11,407 nucleotides of DNA from JACPLA01 sp035291905. GTDB lineage: Bacteria > Bacteroidota > Ignavibacteria > UBA10030. Position numbers and translations under genes: made by a program. The DNA lies in the NCBI GenBank assembly GCA_035291905.1, contig DATDRF010000140.1, forward strand, positions 1 through 11,407. Reading direction: 5' to 3'. The first letter of the stretch is position 1; the number at the start of each line of letters is the position of its first letter. Below, in pieces: positions 1 through 6,992 of the stretch. The notes below the pieces were generated by a model, which was not told the origin of the DNA, ran no database searches, and saw only the letters and a program-made list of their open reading frames with translations.

Positions 1-275
1 GGGAGCCAGTTCCATACTTCCTGCTTCCTCTTCAGAGTGACCGAACCCTTGTCCCGGGCCGGCTCGGTGATGTAGACGATCGAATAGTCGGGCTCGATGG
101 ACCATGCCTTCATCGAGACCGTCCTGTTCCAGGTCGGCTTCGTGATCGTCATCGTAATGACTGTGTACGTCTTCTTTCCGTACATCACATCGATCGCTTT
201 TTGAAGGATCTCTCTTGCGTTTTGCGACACAGAGACAGAAGAACCGAGGAACACAAGAGTGATGACAAGCTTCAT
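1..275 (-). CDS. LolA-like outer membrane lipoprotein-sorting protein family, N-terminal part
   Basis: The gene runs leftward and is cut by the window edge, leaving the first 91 codons. The ATG at 275-273 is preceded on the minus strand by AGGAGAG five bases away. Residues 1 to about 18 form a signal peptide (MKLVITLVFLGSSVSVSQ), so the product is exported. The mature start reads as a helix followed by strands with T-x-T-KPTW-RT-SMKAW, then ITEPARDKGSV and a W-NW motif. That pattern is typical of the LolA_like/COG2834 outer membrane lipoprotein-sorting family, whose members have a half-barrel fold that binds acyl chains in the periplasm. It is not classical LolA itself, and its real cargo cannot be inferred. 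It lies divergent from an ECF sigma operon and could be part of the same envelope response. Family call fairly confident, function inferred. Confidence 0.75.
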   Translation of the reverse strand, partial: MKLVITLVFLGSSVSVSQNAREILQKAIDVMYGKKTYTVITMTITKPTWNRTVSMKAWSIEPDYSIVYITEPARDKGSVTLKRKQEVWNWL

Positions 276-301
276 GTGAACTCTCCTGGCGAGGAATAGA
301 A

Positions 302-315
302 GGTGCATTTGCACC
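302..315. promoter_or_regulatory. GGTGCA palindrome, possible operator
   Basis: GGTGCA (302-307), two T bases and TGCACC (310-315) form a perfect palindrome 27 bases upstream of the LolA-like gene start. The half-site GGTGCA recurs at 355-360 and a near copy TGCACA at 401-406. Another small palindrome (GAGG-ATA-CCTC, 317-327) adjoins it. It could bind a dimeric regulator controlling the divergent genes. No regulator is recognised, so this is only a candidate. Confidence 0.3.
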
Positions 316-404
316 TGAGGATACCTCCTTCAAAATTGTAGAATTTCTCCGTAGGGTGCAACGAAATCGGAATGGGCGAATGGCGATTTTTGCCCGGAAT
401 TGCA

Positions 405-422
405 CATTCTGAGAATGATTCT
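405..422. promoter_or_regulatory. Alternating ATTCT/AGAAT half-sites, possible operator upstream of the ECF gene
   Basis: CATTCT-G-AGAATG (405-417) is a perfect palindrome around one central base, and a further ATTCT follows directly (418-422). The ATTCT, AGAAT, ATTCT series with one-base spacing resembles overlapping operators of Fur-type or other dimeric regulators, but the sequence does not match a box I can name. It lies about 90 bases before the sigma factor start. A near -35 ECF motif, GGAATT, is at 396-401. Confidence 0.28.
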
Positions 423-509
423 TCAGTCTCTTCCCGCCAGTTTTTGTTTATCTTTAACCTTTTCGCAAATCGTCAGTCCTTATCTATGGACCCACACAGG
501 CCAGACTGA

Positions 510-1067
510 GTGACCTTACCAACAGATAACGAAATAATGATTCTTGTCAGGGACGGCGACGTCGCCAAGCTCGGCCTCCTTTTTGAAAGGCATCACGGGA
601 AGCTCTTTAATTTCCTCGTGCGTATCACCGACAGGCGGGATGTCGGCGAAGACCTGGTTCAGGATGTATTTTTCAGGATTCTTAAATACCGTCACACGTT
701 TCGCGGTGACGCTCCGTTCACGGCCTGGATGTATCAACTGGGAAGAAATGCTGCAGCGGACCACTTTAGAAAATGGAAGGAAGATCCCGTTCCGCATGAG
801 GCAATGGAATCAAACAAGTCGCCGGAACCGACGGCTTCGGACATGCTTGAGCATATGGAAAAGAACAGCCTCCTGCATCTGGCGCTTTCAAGGCTCCCGA
901 TCGAAAAGAGAGAGGTCCTCGTCTTGAGCCGGTTTCAAGGGATGAAATACGAAGAAATCAGCACCATTCTTAACTGCCCGGTGGGCACAGTCAAAGCGCG
1001 GGTCCATTTCGCATTGAAAGAACTCCGTGACATTTATTTGAATCTCTCAGAGGAAGCGGTCCTATGA
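510..1067 (+). CDS. ECF-family RNA polymerase sigma factor (RpoE-like)
   Basis: The 185-residue product has the usual ECF length and two-domain layout. Sigma2 spans about residues 22-90, with the ERHHGKLFNFLVRITDR and DLVQDVFFRILKYR helices that bind core polymerase and melt the -10 region. Sigma4 spans about 122-172, with LPIEKREVLVLSRFQGMKYEE and the recognition helix PVGTVKARVHFALKEL that reads the -35. GTG 510 is taken as the start because a stop codon (507-509) lies directly before it in frame; only a weak AGG at 498-500 serves as ribosome site. The next possible start, ATG 537, has no Shine-Dalgarno site and would trim the first helix. The stop overlaps the anti-sigma ATG (ATGA), the usual coupling of an ECF factor with its inhibitor. 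Its regulon is unknown; the DUF4097 genes downstream are probably co-transcribed with it. Confidence 0.93.
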   Translation: MTLPTDNEIMILVRDGDVAKLGLLFERHHGKLFNFLVRITDRRDVGEDLVQDVFFRILKYRHTFRGDAPFTAWMYQLGRNAAADHFRKWKEDPVPHEAMESNKSPEPTASDMLEHMEKNSLLHLALSRLPIEKREVLVLSRFQGMKYEEISTILNCPVGTVKARVHFALKELRDIYLNLSEEAVL

Positions 1068-1882
1068 AAAACCATGTAACAGAAAGACTGCCCGATTATC
1101 TCACGAACGAACTCGACCGTATGCAAAAAGCGGAGGTCGATTCGCACCTGGAAGAATGCGCACAGTGCAGGGAAGAATATGATGCCCTGCTCAAGCTCTG
1201 GACAAAACTCGGTACCCTGCCGGAAGAAGTGCCGAGCCAGGAAGCCCGAGTACGTTTCTACGCCATGCTCGACGCATATCAGGAGGGGGCAAAGCACCAG
1301 CGAAGCGTCTCGGGAGGACTTGTTGCCGCTCTCAATGAGCTCGTCGGCAAATTCTGGCCGCGTGAGCCCGTCATGCAGCTGGCCGTCGCTCTCGTGCTTC
1401 TTATCGTCGGGTTGATCGGAGGTATCCGCTTCACTTCACCGGGCCAGGAACAAACGGAATTGGCCTCTCTCAGAAACGAAGTGCAGATGATGGGCCGCCT
1501 GCTGACGGTCTCCCTTCTCAATCAGCAGTCGGCGAGCGAACGGTTGCGCGGTGTGAGTTGGACGAATCAAATCGACCAGCCCGATCCTCAGATACTTACC
1601 GCCCTGATGAACGCATTAAGGTATGATTCGAATGTCGACGTCCGCCTCGCGGCAGTGGACGCCCTTGTCAAATTCGTGGGCGATCCCAATGTCCAGAGTG
1701 AGATGGTCGACGCGTTGCCTGCCCAGGATTCTCCGCTGGTGCAGATTGCACTGATTGACCTTATGGTGGAAGAGGGGATCAAGCAATCGACGAAGGTGAT
1801 GCAAAAGATGTCTGCGGATCCGAAGATCAACGCGGCAGTGAAGATACGAATCGAAGAGGGGATGAAAGAGCTCTCATTGTAG
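1064..1882 (+). CDS. Zinc-finger transmembrane anti-sigma factor with HEAT-like periplasmic domain
   Basis: This 272-residue protein should hold the upstream ECF sigma factor inactive at the inner membrane. Residues 4-47 are the cytoplasmic anti-sigma domain with the ZAS signature H28-x3-C32-x2-C35 (HLEECAQC). A transmembrane helix follows at about 104-121 (VMQLAVALVLLIVGLIGG). Residues 129-155 form a short coiled coil. Residues 174-270 are a run of amphipathic helix pairs (ALMNALRYDSNVDVRLAAV, then ALVKFVGDPNV and PLVQIALIDLMVEEG) that reads like two or three HEAT repeats. Most ZAS proteins have a short or disordered outer part, so the HEAT-like end is a likely sensor or protein-binding domain; that role is inferred. 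The ATG overlaps the sigma stop by four bases, and the stop overlaps the AGGAGG of the next gene, so the operon is tightly packed. Confidence 0.9.
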   Translation: MKNHVTERLPDYLTNELDRMQKAEVDSHLEECAQCREEYDALLKLWTKLGTLPEEVPSQEARVRFYAMLDAYQEGAKHQRSVSGGLVAALNELVGKFWPREPVMQLAVALVLLIVGLIGGIRFTSPGQEQTELASLRNEVQMMGRLLTVSLLNQQSASERLRGVSWTNQIDQPDPQILTALMNALRYDSNVDVRLAAVDALVKFVGDPNVQSEMVDALPAQDSPLVQIALIDLMVEEGIKQSTKVMQKMSADPKINAAVKIRIEEGMKELSL

Positions 1883-1892
1883 GAGGATTGCC

Positions 1893-2735
1893 ATGAAAGT
1901 GCTGCTCTGCCTGCTGATTCTTGTCCCTGCGGCTCATTGTCTGCAGAAACAGGAACGGGAAGAAATCAAACGGACACTGAAATTCCAGGATCCGGGCCCC
2001 ACGTCTCGGCTTCTCATCGACAATACACACGGGTCCATCCGGGTGGTTGGATACGACGGGACCGACGTACAGCTTTCGGCTGTCAGAACGACAAAGGCCG
2101 ATTCTGAGAGGAGGCTCCAGGAAGCCAAAGAGGACGTTACCCTCGACATCAAAGAGCACCGCGATCGGATTGAAATCGTCGTCGATGCTCCCTGGAGATC
2201 CAGATGGGGTGGAATGAACGACAGAGGATACCGGTACTACGGCTATGCGGTCTCCTTCGATTTTGAAATCAAGGTGCCCAGGACGACCGGACTGTACCTG
2301 CGGACGGTCAACGACGGTGACATTGAAGTGAAAGATGTGGAAGGTGAGTTCGAAATCAGAAATGTGAACGGTGACATCACCATGACAAATGTTGCCGGTT
2401 CAGGCAGGGTGGGAACGGTCAATGGATCGCTCGAGGTGACGTTTCAGAAGAATCCCGCGGACGACTGCTTTTTCCACACGGTGAATGGCAGGGTCGATGT
2501 TACGTTCCCCGAGAACCTCTCAGCAGATATCATTTTGAAAACCTTCAATGGAAAGGCGTATACTGATTTTGACTTTGTCCCCGCTGATCGGGCAAAACTG
2601 CGAACGACGGAAAAACGGGGCAAGAAACTTTTCAAGCTTGGAGATGAATACACGGTAAGGGTAGGAGAGGGTGGACCGCAACTCGCATTCGATACTTTGA
2701 ACGGAAATATCAATATCAAGAAATACAATAAGTGA
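1893..2735 (+). CDS. Exported DUF4097-family beta-repeat protein (first copy)
   Basis: A strong AGGAGG (1881-1886) lies six bases before the ATG. Residues 1 to about 17 are a signal peptide (MKVLLCLLILVPAAH); C16 is not in a good lipobox because histidine precedes it, so ordinary signal peptidase cleavage is preferred. From about residue 38 the protein is built of short strands with N-G or N-D-G turns: TVNDGDIEV, NVNGDITM, TVNGSLEV, TVNGRVDV, TFNGKAYTDFDF and TLNGNINI. These are the repeats of DUF4097, which is expected to form a right-handed beta stack. The family often sits beside ECF or anti-sigma genes, but no biochemical activity is established. It probably acts in the periplasm or cell surface under control of the upstream sigma factor. 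The next gene is a paralogue. Confidence 0.85.
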   Translation: MKVLLCLLILVPAAHCLQKQEREEIKRTLKFQDPGPTSRLLIDNTHGSIRVVGYDGTDVQLSAVRTTKADSERRLQEAKEDVTLDIKEHRDRIEIVVDAPWRSRWGGMNDRGYRYYGYAVSFDFEIKVPRTTGLYLRTVNDGDIEVKDVEGEFEIRNVNGDITMTNVAGSGRVGTVNGSLEVTFQKNPADDCFFHTVNGRVDVTFPENLSADIILKTFNGKAYTDFDFVPADRAKLRTTEKRGKKLFKLGDEYTVRVGEGGPQLAFDTLNGNINIKKYNK

Positions 2736-2770
2736 ATCGACAGAACGTCGGTGAACAAAGGAGAACGATC

Positions 2771-3631
2771 ATGACTATGCAGCGACTCATCGCAGGAACG
2801 GTTTTGGGAATGCTCTTTTCTGTGGCATTCGGTCAGCAGGAAAAAGCCGAACGGATCTCCATCCCCCTGAGTGACCCTAGCCGTCCCGCCATGTTGAAAG
2901 TGGGCTTGTTGACGGGAAGCATCTTCGTCAAGGCATACAGCGGAAAGGAGGTTATCGTGGAACTTAGCCCCAAGCAACAAAGGGCAAAAGGGCATGAGGA
3001 CGAGGAAGAGGCGGGCGAGGAACGCGGGAATTCCGGCAGATCGAGAGCGGGATTGCGATTGATACCGAATACGGCTGCAGGACTTGAAGTGGAAGAAGAA
3101 GACAATGTGGTCAAGGTCAGCACGGGCCATCGGTCTCTCAACCAGGCCAAAGTGCTGAGCATTCAGGTCCCGACCAATACTTCGGTCAAGCTGAGCACCG
3201 TCAATGACGGTGATATCGAAGTCGAAGGGATTAGCGGTGAAATTGAAGTGAATAATACCAATGGATCCGTCTATCTCCGAAAGATTTCCGGATCGGCTGT
3301 TGCGCATGCATTGAACGGGGAACTGACGGTTGACTTCGTTTCGGTAACGCCCAACAAATCAATGTCGTTCAGTTCTCTGAACGGCACCATTGAAGTGACG
3401 TTTCCGACCGATACCAAAGCCTCCCTCGATCTCAAGTCGGAACGAGGGGAAATCTACACGGACTTTGACATTGTGATGGAAAAGAGCACTGCAAAGATTG
3501 AAGAAGAAGGAAAAGGGAAAAGGAGAAGGGTCGTGATGGAAAAAGGGATGCGCGGCACCATCAACGGTGGCGGAGCAGAATTCCTGTTCAAGAATTTCAA
3601 CGGGGATATTATCATACGAAAGAAAAAATAG
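2771..3631 (+). CDS. Exported DUF4097-family beta-repeat protein (second copy)
   Basis: The chosen ATG 2771 has AAAGGAG (2756-2762) eight bases upstream and is followed directly by a signal peptide (MTMQRLIAGTVLGMLFSVAFG, cleavage near AFG-Q). A longer reading from GTG 2732 would overlap the previous stop but put 13 charged residues before the signal peptide, so it is rejected. ATG 2777 is a lesser alternative. The 286-residue product shares with its neighbour STVNDGDIEV, the YTDFDI segment and a C-terminal NFNGDIIIRKK, which points to tandem duplication. It differs by a strongly charged insertion at about residues 67-95 (EDEEEAGEERG) and a basic, lysine-rich stretch at 240-257. It is the last gene of the ECF operon, followed by a terminator. 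Function unknown beyond the family. Confidence 0.85.
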   Translation: MTMQRLIAGTVLGMLFSVAFGQQEKAERISIPLSDPSRPAMLKVGLLTGSIFVKAYSGKEVIVELSPKQQRAKGHEDEEEAGEERGNSGRSRAGLRLIPNTAAGLEVEEEDNVVKVSTGHRSLNQAKVLSIQVPTNTSVKLSTVNDGDIEVEGISGEIEVNNTNGSVYLRKISGSAVAHALNGELTVDFVSVTPNKSMSFSSLNGTIEVTFPTDTKASLDLKSERGEIYTDFDIVMEKSTAKIEEEGKGKRRRVVMEKGMRGTINGGGAEFLFKNFNGDIIIRKKK

Positions 3632-3656
3632 CGGCATCGCTTGTCAGCCCGCGAAG

Positions 3657-3690
3657 AATCCCGATCGAAAGGTCGGGATTTTTTGTTTTA
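3657..3690 (+). terminator. Rho-independent terminator of the ECF/DUF4097 operon
   Basis: A ten-base stem (AATCCCGATC at 3657-3666, GGTCGGGATT at 3671-3680, one T-G wobble) is closed by a GAAA tetraloop and followed by TTTTGTTTT. It lies 25 bases after the last DUF4097 stop codon. Confidence 0.92.
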
Positions 3691-3713
3691 GCCCCTTTTT
3701 GTGCCTCCTCAGA

Positions 3714-3741
3714 AAGCGACCTCAGGATGTCGCTTGTTTTT
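3714..3741 (+). terminator. Second rho-independent terminator
   Basis: AAGCGAC (3714-3720) pairs perfectly with GTCGCTT (3729-3735) around an eight-base loop and is followed by GTTTTT. It backs up the terminator just before it. The ATG at 3727 falls inside this hairpin, which argues against it as a start codon. Confidence 0.75.
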
Positions 3742-3786
3742 CCCAAAAGGATTCTTAAATTCTTTCATTCCCTTACCGGAGGACTG

Positions 3787-4893
3787 TTGAAGAAGATTCT
3801 CATCATTGAAAACGAAGCTGCATTCAGAGAAGCTATTGCGTTTGCGTTGGAAGCCGAAGGTTATGCAGTGATCCAGGCCGAAAACGCGGTCGATGGAATT
3901 GAACTCGCAAGATCCAGGATTCCCGATCTGATTCTCTCCGACGTCCTGATGGACAGTGTTGACGGATACGAGGCCGTTGTCAGCATCCGCCAGGACCCGC
4001 GAACCACAGGTATCCCTATCATTCTCATGACCGGTAAACCCGACAAGGAGGGACTGGTTCATGCCCTTGAACTCGGGGCCGATGACTATTTGACAAAACC
4101 CTTCGCGGTGCCCGTGCTCCTGGAAGCTGTCGCAATTCGGTTCCGAAATCTTGAAGAGACGAGAAAGAAATATGGAAAGGGGACGACAGACCCACGCGCA
4201 TCGCTCACGATTGGAGTGCCCGCGGACCTACGGACGCCAATGGCCGGAATCCTTGGTTTCGCGAAATCGTTGAGTAGGGAACACGTTGAGCTGAAGCGGA
4301 ATGAAATCGTTGAGCTTGGCCGGGCAATTCAAAAGGCGGCCCAGAGCGCGCTCAAGTTGACCGAGAATTTCTCCGTTCTTGCGCAGATCGAAATTCTCTC
4401 CTCAGATCAGGAAAAGATCGAGCGCCTGCGGCTCTATTCTACAAAAGATCCCGGAACGACGATCGAATCTGTTGCGGCTGAGATTGCCAATCACTACGAA
4501 CGGTCCGAAGATCTGGTGATTGTCATTGCCCCCGGTACTGTATCATGTTCCGCGGAGTATCTTACAAAGATCGTGCATGAATTGGTCGACAATGCCTTCA
4601 AATTCTCGAGCAAAGGGCAGAAGGTTCAGGTCTCGGGAGGGTTTGCGGACGGAACGTTCACGCTGATCGTGACGGACTTTGGCCGGGGTATGACGTCGGC
4701 ACTGATAGAAGATATTTATTCCTTTTCCATCCTTCGTGCACGCTTTCACGACGATCGTTACTTTGGGTGGGGGCTCGTTGTCGCGAGACGGCTGGCCGAG
4801 ATCCACGGCGGTTCCCTGCAGCTCTCGAGTGCAGGCGCCTCGGGCCTGATGGCAAAGGCCACCATCCCGGGCGTACGTGAGAAGCAGGGTTGA
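3787..4893 (+). CDS. REC-HisKA-HATPase hybrid regulator lacking the phosphoacceptor histidine
   Basis: The start is taken as TTG 3787, with GGAGG at 3778-3782, because the product then opens with the normal receiver strand MKKILIIENE; the in-frame ATG 3727 would add 20 odd residues from within a terminator. The protein has 368 residues and no membrane segment. Residues 1-120 are a receiver with phospho-acceptor D52 (ILSDVLM), T82 and K104 (LTKPF). Residues 140-205 match the HisKA of soluble REC-HisKA-HATPase proteins, whose usual core is PHELRTPLNGILGF; here it reads PADLRTPMAGILGF, so alanine (A146, codon GCG 4222-4224) replaces histidine. Residues 255-362 are a HATPase with N box HELVDNAFKFS (N269), G1 DFGRG (297-301) and G2 GWGL (327-330), all intact. 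The acid pocket reads E8-N9, with asparagine at the metal-binding aspartate. ATP binding looks possible but autophosphorylation does not. It is probably a pseudokinase or ATP-gated adaptor. Confidence 0.88.
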   Translation: MKKILIIENEAAFREAIAFALEAEGYAVIQAENAVDGIELARSRIPDLILSDVLMDSVDGYEAVVSIRQDPRTTGIPIILMTGKPDKEGLVHALELGADDYLTKPFAVPVLLEAVAIRFRNLEETRKKYGKGTTDPRASLTIGVPADLRTPMAGILGFAKSLSREHVELKRNEIVELGRAIQKAAQSALKLTENFSVLAQIEILSSDQEKIERLRLYSTKDPGTTIESVAAEIANHYERSEDLVIVIAPGTVSCSAEYLTKIVHELVDNAFKFSSKGQKVQVSGGFADGTFTLIVTDFGRGMTSALIEDIYSFSILRARFHDDRYFGWGLVVARRLAEIHGGSLQLSSAGASGLMAKATIPGVREKQG

Positions 4894-4917
4894 TCCCCTC
4901 GATGTATCCCAAGCGGC

Positions 4918-4952
4918 AAAAAAAACCGATTGCCCCTGCGCGGGGCAATCGG
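4918..4952 (-). terminator. Rho-independent terminator of the VWA gene
   Basis: A perfect 11-base stem (CCGATTGCCCC 4926-4936 with GGGGCAATCGG 4942-4952) around a five-base loop. The eight A at 4918-4925 become the U tract when read on the minus strand, just past the VWA stop codon. It lacks a T run on the plus strand, so it may help end the hybrid-regulator transcript only weakly. Confidence 0.9.
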
Positions 4953-4973
4953 CGCGAAATCGATGAGATTCGG

Positions 4974-6308
4974 CTATTCTTTGTTCTTCTGTGTCTTGTA
5001 ATTCTGATACTGGATCGATTTCTTGGCTTTCCGCGTGTCAGTGCTGTCCTTCAGGAGCGATTGGAACGACCCGATCTGCTCTGCCTGGTCGTTGATGTGG
5101 CTCCCGGCGCCGGCGGCCGCGGCGGCCGGAGATGAAAGGAGAGTCTGCTTTGCGGCAGAAAGGGTCCGTTCAGCCTCTTCGCCCTTTCCCGCGTCGAGCA
5201 ATTCCATCGCCTCTTCAACCTGCTTTGTCGAGACCGCGACATCAGCCTTGGCCTGAATCTCCATATTGCGGTTCTCCTCTATTTCTTCCTGCCTGTCTGT
5301 GTAGGCAATCGTAGTCTCAAAGGAAGGCTGCTCGCTTGCGGAGATCTTGTCGCTTTCGTATGCCAGTGTCCCCGAGGCCAGTGAGAGAGTCCCGGTACCG
5401 GGCGGAACCTGAAGCTCGACCGTCATTTCGTTTGTCACGTCCGACGGGATATCACCCAGGGAGATCTTGCATTGCTCTCCTTCCTGATTCCATTCGTAGC
5501 CAATGACGTCGATCAGCCGAACTCCCTTGCCGAGTTTGAGCTCGATCGTGGCGTTTTGGGCAAGAATGCTTGAAAGAGCCTCAAATTCCCTGTTCAGAAT
5601 ATGGGCAATGGACCGGGGATGTTCTATGAAGTAGTAGTTCCCGCCTCCGTGCTCGGCAAGTCCGACCATGAGGTTTTCATTGTAATCGAGGCCGACGCCC
5701 ATCGTCGTGAGGGAAATCGCGTGGGTCTTGTTCTTTCGCGCGATCGTGTTCAGCCTGTGCGGATCGGTGATTCCCTCGTTTGCCAGGCCATCGGAAAGAA
5801 GAATAACACGGTTGGTGTATTCCTTGTTCGCAAACCGCTCCACCTGCCTGTATCCCTCCAACATGCCGCCTCCAAGATTCGTTGAACCTCTTGGATACAC
5901 GTTCTCCAGGTGACGGAGGAGCTCGCGTTTATCGCGCATCTTTCCCGCCGGGCGGAGCACTTCGACAACGTCGTCATAAATGACAACCGAAAGGATATCT
6001 CTGTCCGACAATTGGTGAATGAGAGAGGTCAGGGCCGATTTGGCGAACTCGATCTTTCGTTCGTCACCCATCGATCCGCTGCGGTCGAGGACTACCGCCA
6101 CGTTCAACGGTTTCCGATGGGGTCTTTCCGTTCTCGGAGTCCGAATGAGGAGCTGGAGAAAAACCTTATCGCCCCGCTGGGAAATAACAGGGATATTGAC
6201 CTTGCCGGAGAAGCCGATCGACTTGTCCCCGCCCTGCTCATGAGCTTTGAGGCAGCCGCCGGCCCCGACGAGTCCGGCCAAAAGAAACAGAACAGTGAGT
6301 TGTTTCAT
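4974..6308 (-). CDS. VWA-domain lipoprotein (YfbK/COG2304-like)
   Basis: The 444-residue protein starts at ATG 6308 with AAAGGAGGG (6324-6316) seven bases upstream. Residues 1-19 are a lipoprotein signal with a lipobox-like AGG-C19, so it is probably lipid-anchored and faces the periplasm or surface. Residues 68-250 are a von Willebrand factor A domain. Its metal-ion site is complete: D75-x-S77-x-S79 (DRSGS), T143 (GSTNL) and D173 (LSDG), so it should bind a divalent ion and a protein ligand. A beta-rich region follows (about 251-340), as in the YfbK/COG2304 group. Residues 341-395 form charged helices with VEEAMELLDAGKGEEAERTL, typical of the ends of these proteins, then an alanine run (395-401) and a lysine-rich tail. 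It is divergent from an ECF sigma/anti-sigma pair with a shared ECF-like promoter region. The partner it binds is unknown. Confidence 0.88.
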   Translation of the reverse strand: MKQLTVLFLLAGLVGAGGCLKAHEQGGDKSIGFSGKVNIPVISQRGDKVFLQLLIRTPRTERPHRKPLNVAVVLDRSGSMGDERKIEFAKSALTSLIHQLSDRDILSVVIYDDVVEVLRPAGKMRDKRELLRHLENVYPRGSTNLGGGMLEGYRQVERFANKEYTNRVILLSDGLANEGITDPHRLNTIARKNKTHAISLTTMGVGLDYNENLMVGLAEHGGGNYYFIEHPRSIAHILNREFEALSSILAQNATIELKLGKGVRLIDVIGYEWNQEGEQCKISLGDIPSDVTNEMTVELQVPPGTGTLSLASGTLAYESDKISASEQPSFETTIAYTDRQEEIEENRNMEIQAKADVAVSTKQVEEAMELLDAGKGEEAERTLSAAKQTLLSSPAAAAAGAGSHINDQAEQIGSFQSLLKDSTDTRKAKKSIQYQNYKTQKNKE

Positions 6309-6340
6309 ACTAATACCCTCCTTTGATTGATATATGATGG

Positions 6341-6377
6341 GGAACTTTGTAAATTCAGCTGGTTTCAGGCTAGTTCC
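6341..6377. promoter_or_regulatory. Mirrored ECF-type promoter region between the VWA gene and the sigma factor gene
   Basis: GGAACTTT (6341-6348, plus strand) and GGAACT (6377-6372, minus strand) face each other in the 111-base gap. GGAACTT is the known -35 element of RpoE-like ECF factors. From each, a start point about 35 bases on would lie roughly 30-45 bases before the ATG of the gene it faces. A CAGCTG palindrome (6356-6361) sits on the symmetry axis. The -10 elements are not clear by eye. Confidence 0.5.
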
Positions 6378-6419
6378 TTCACCTTTTGCCCGTTTATGTC
6401 ATTAACCTCCGAAAGGTAA

Positions 6420-6992
6420 ATGAGTCCTTCGATCCAGTTCTTCAACAGAGAATCGAAAATTCTCCACCTCATCAGGAATGGTAACGAAGAGGGTCTCGTC
6501 ATGTTGTTTGAAGAGACAAGAACGATGGCCGTCACCTACATCAAACGGAATAGCGGCACTGAAACCGATGCGGAAGAAGTTCTTCAAGAGGCGGTGGTGA
6601 TCCTCTGGGAAAAAGTAAGAGCCGGTTCGTTCGAGGCCCGGTCAAAACTCAGCACGTTCCTGATGGGCGTAATCAAGAACCTCTGGGCCCGGCGTCTTGC
6701 ACGCCGGCGGCGGGAAACTCCCATGGCCGATGAATTCGATCCCCCGGCCGGAGAGGAGTCCTTGCTGGACGGACTCATCCGTGAAGAGCAGGTTGATGCC
6801 ATGCGCAAGGCAATGTCGCGTATCTCTGAATTGTGCCGAAAGGTTCTCCTCATGTTCTATTGGGAAGAGAAGTCCATGGAGGAAATTGCCGCAGACCTCG
6901 GACTTGCGAATGCCGAAACAGCCAAGTCAAAGAAATATCAATGCAGAAAGAGCCTGGAGACTCATCTCCGAAAGCTCATCGATTATGAATAA
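6420..6992 (+). CDS. ECF-family RNA polymerase sigma factor (second)
   Basis: The 190-residue product has sigma2 at about residues 26-95 (LVMLFEETRTMAVTYIKR, then DAEEVLQEAVVILWEKV and the basic WARRLARRRRE) and sigma4 at about 126-180 (ISELCRKVLLMFYWEEKSMEEIA, then NAETAKSKKYQCRKSL as recognition helix). The K-x-K-KYQCRKSL ending is the style common in Bacteroidota-type ECF factors. ATG 6420 is the first possible start because TAA directly precedes it in frame; AAAGG (6412-6416) is only three bases away, so initiation may be weak. Its last eight bases overlap the next ATG, as expected for a coupled sigma/anti-sigma pair. A GGAACTT motif 79 bases upstream suggests it transcribes itself and perhaps the divergent VWA gene; that regulation is inferred. 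Confidence 0.92.
   Translation: MSPSIQFFNRESKILHLIRNGNEEGLVMLFEETRTMAVTYIKRNSGTETDAEEVLQEAVVILWEKVRAGSFEARSKLSTFLMGVIKNLWARRLARRRRETPMADEFDPPAGEESLLDGLIREEQVDAMRKAMSRISELCRKVLLMFYWEEKSMEEIAADLGLANAETAKSKKYQCRKSLETHLRKLIDYE

Noticed and set aside
1893..1950. Lipoprotein signal in the first DUF4097 protein
   Set aside because: The cysteine is preceded by histidine (AAHC), which does not fit the lipobox.
2732..2770. GTG 2732 as start of the second DUF4097 protein
   Set aside because: It would place 13 charged residues before an obvious signal peptide; ATG 2771 has its own Shine-Dalgarno site.
2444..3307. 287-residue open frame on the minus strand
   Set aside because: Antisense shadow across two well-supported DUF4097 genes, no recognisable motif.
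3727..3786. ATG 3727 as start of the hybrid regulator
   Set aside because: It lies inside a terminator hairpin, has no ribosome site and adds 20 residues before the canonical receiver strand; TTG 3787 has GGAGG upstream.
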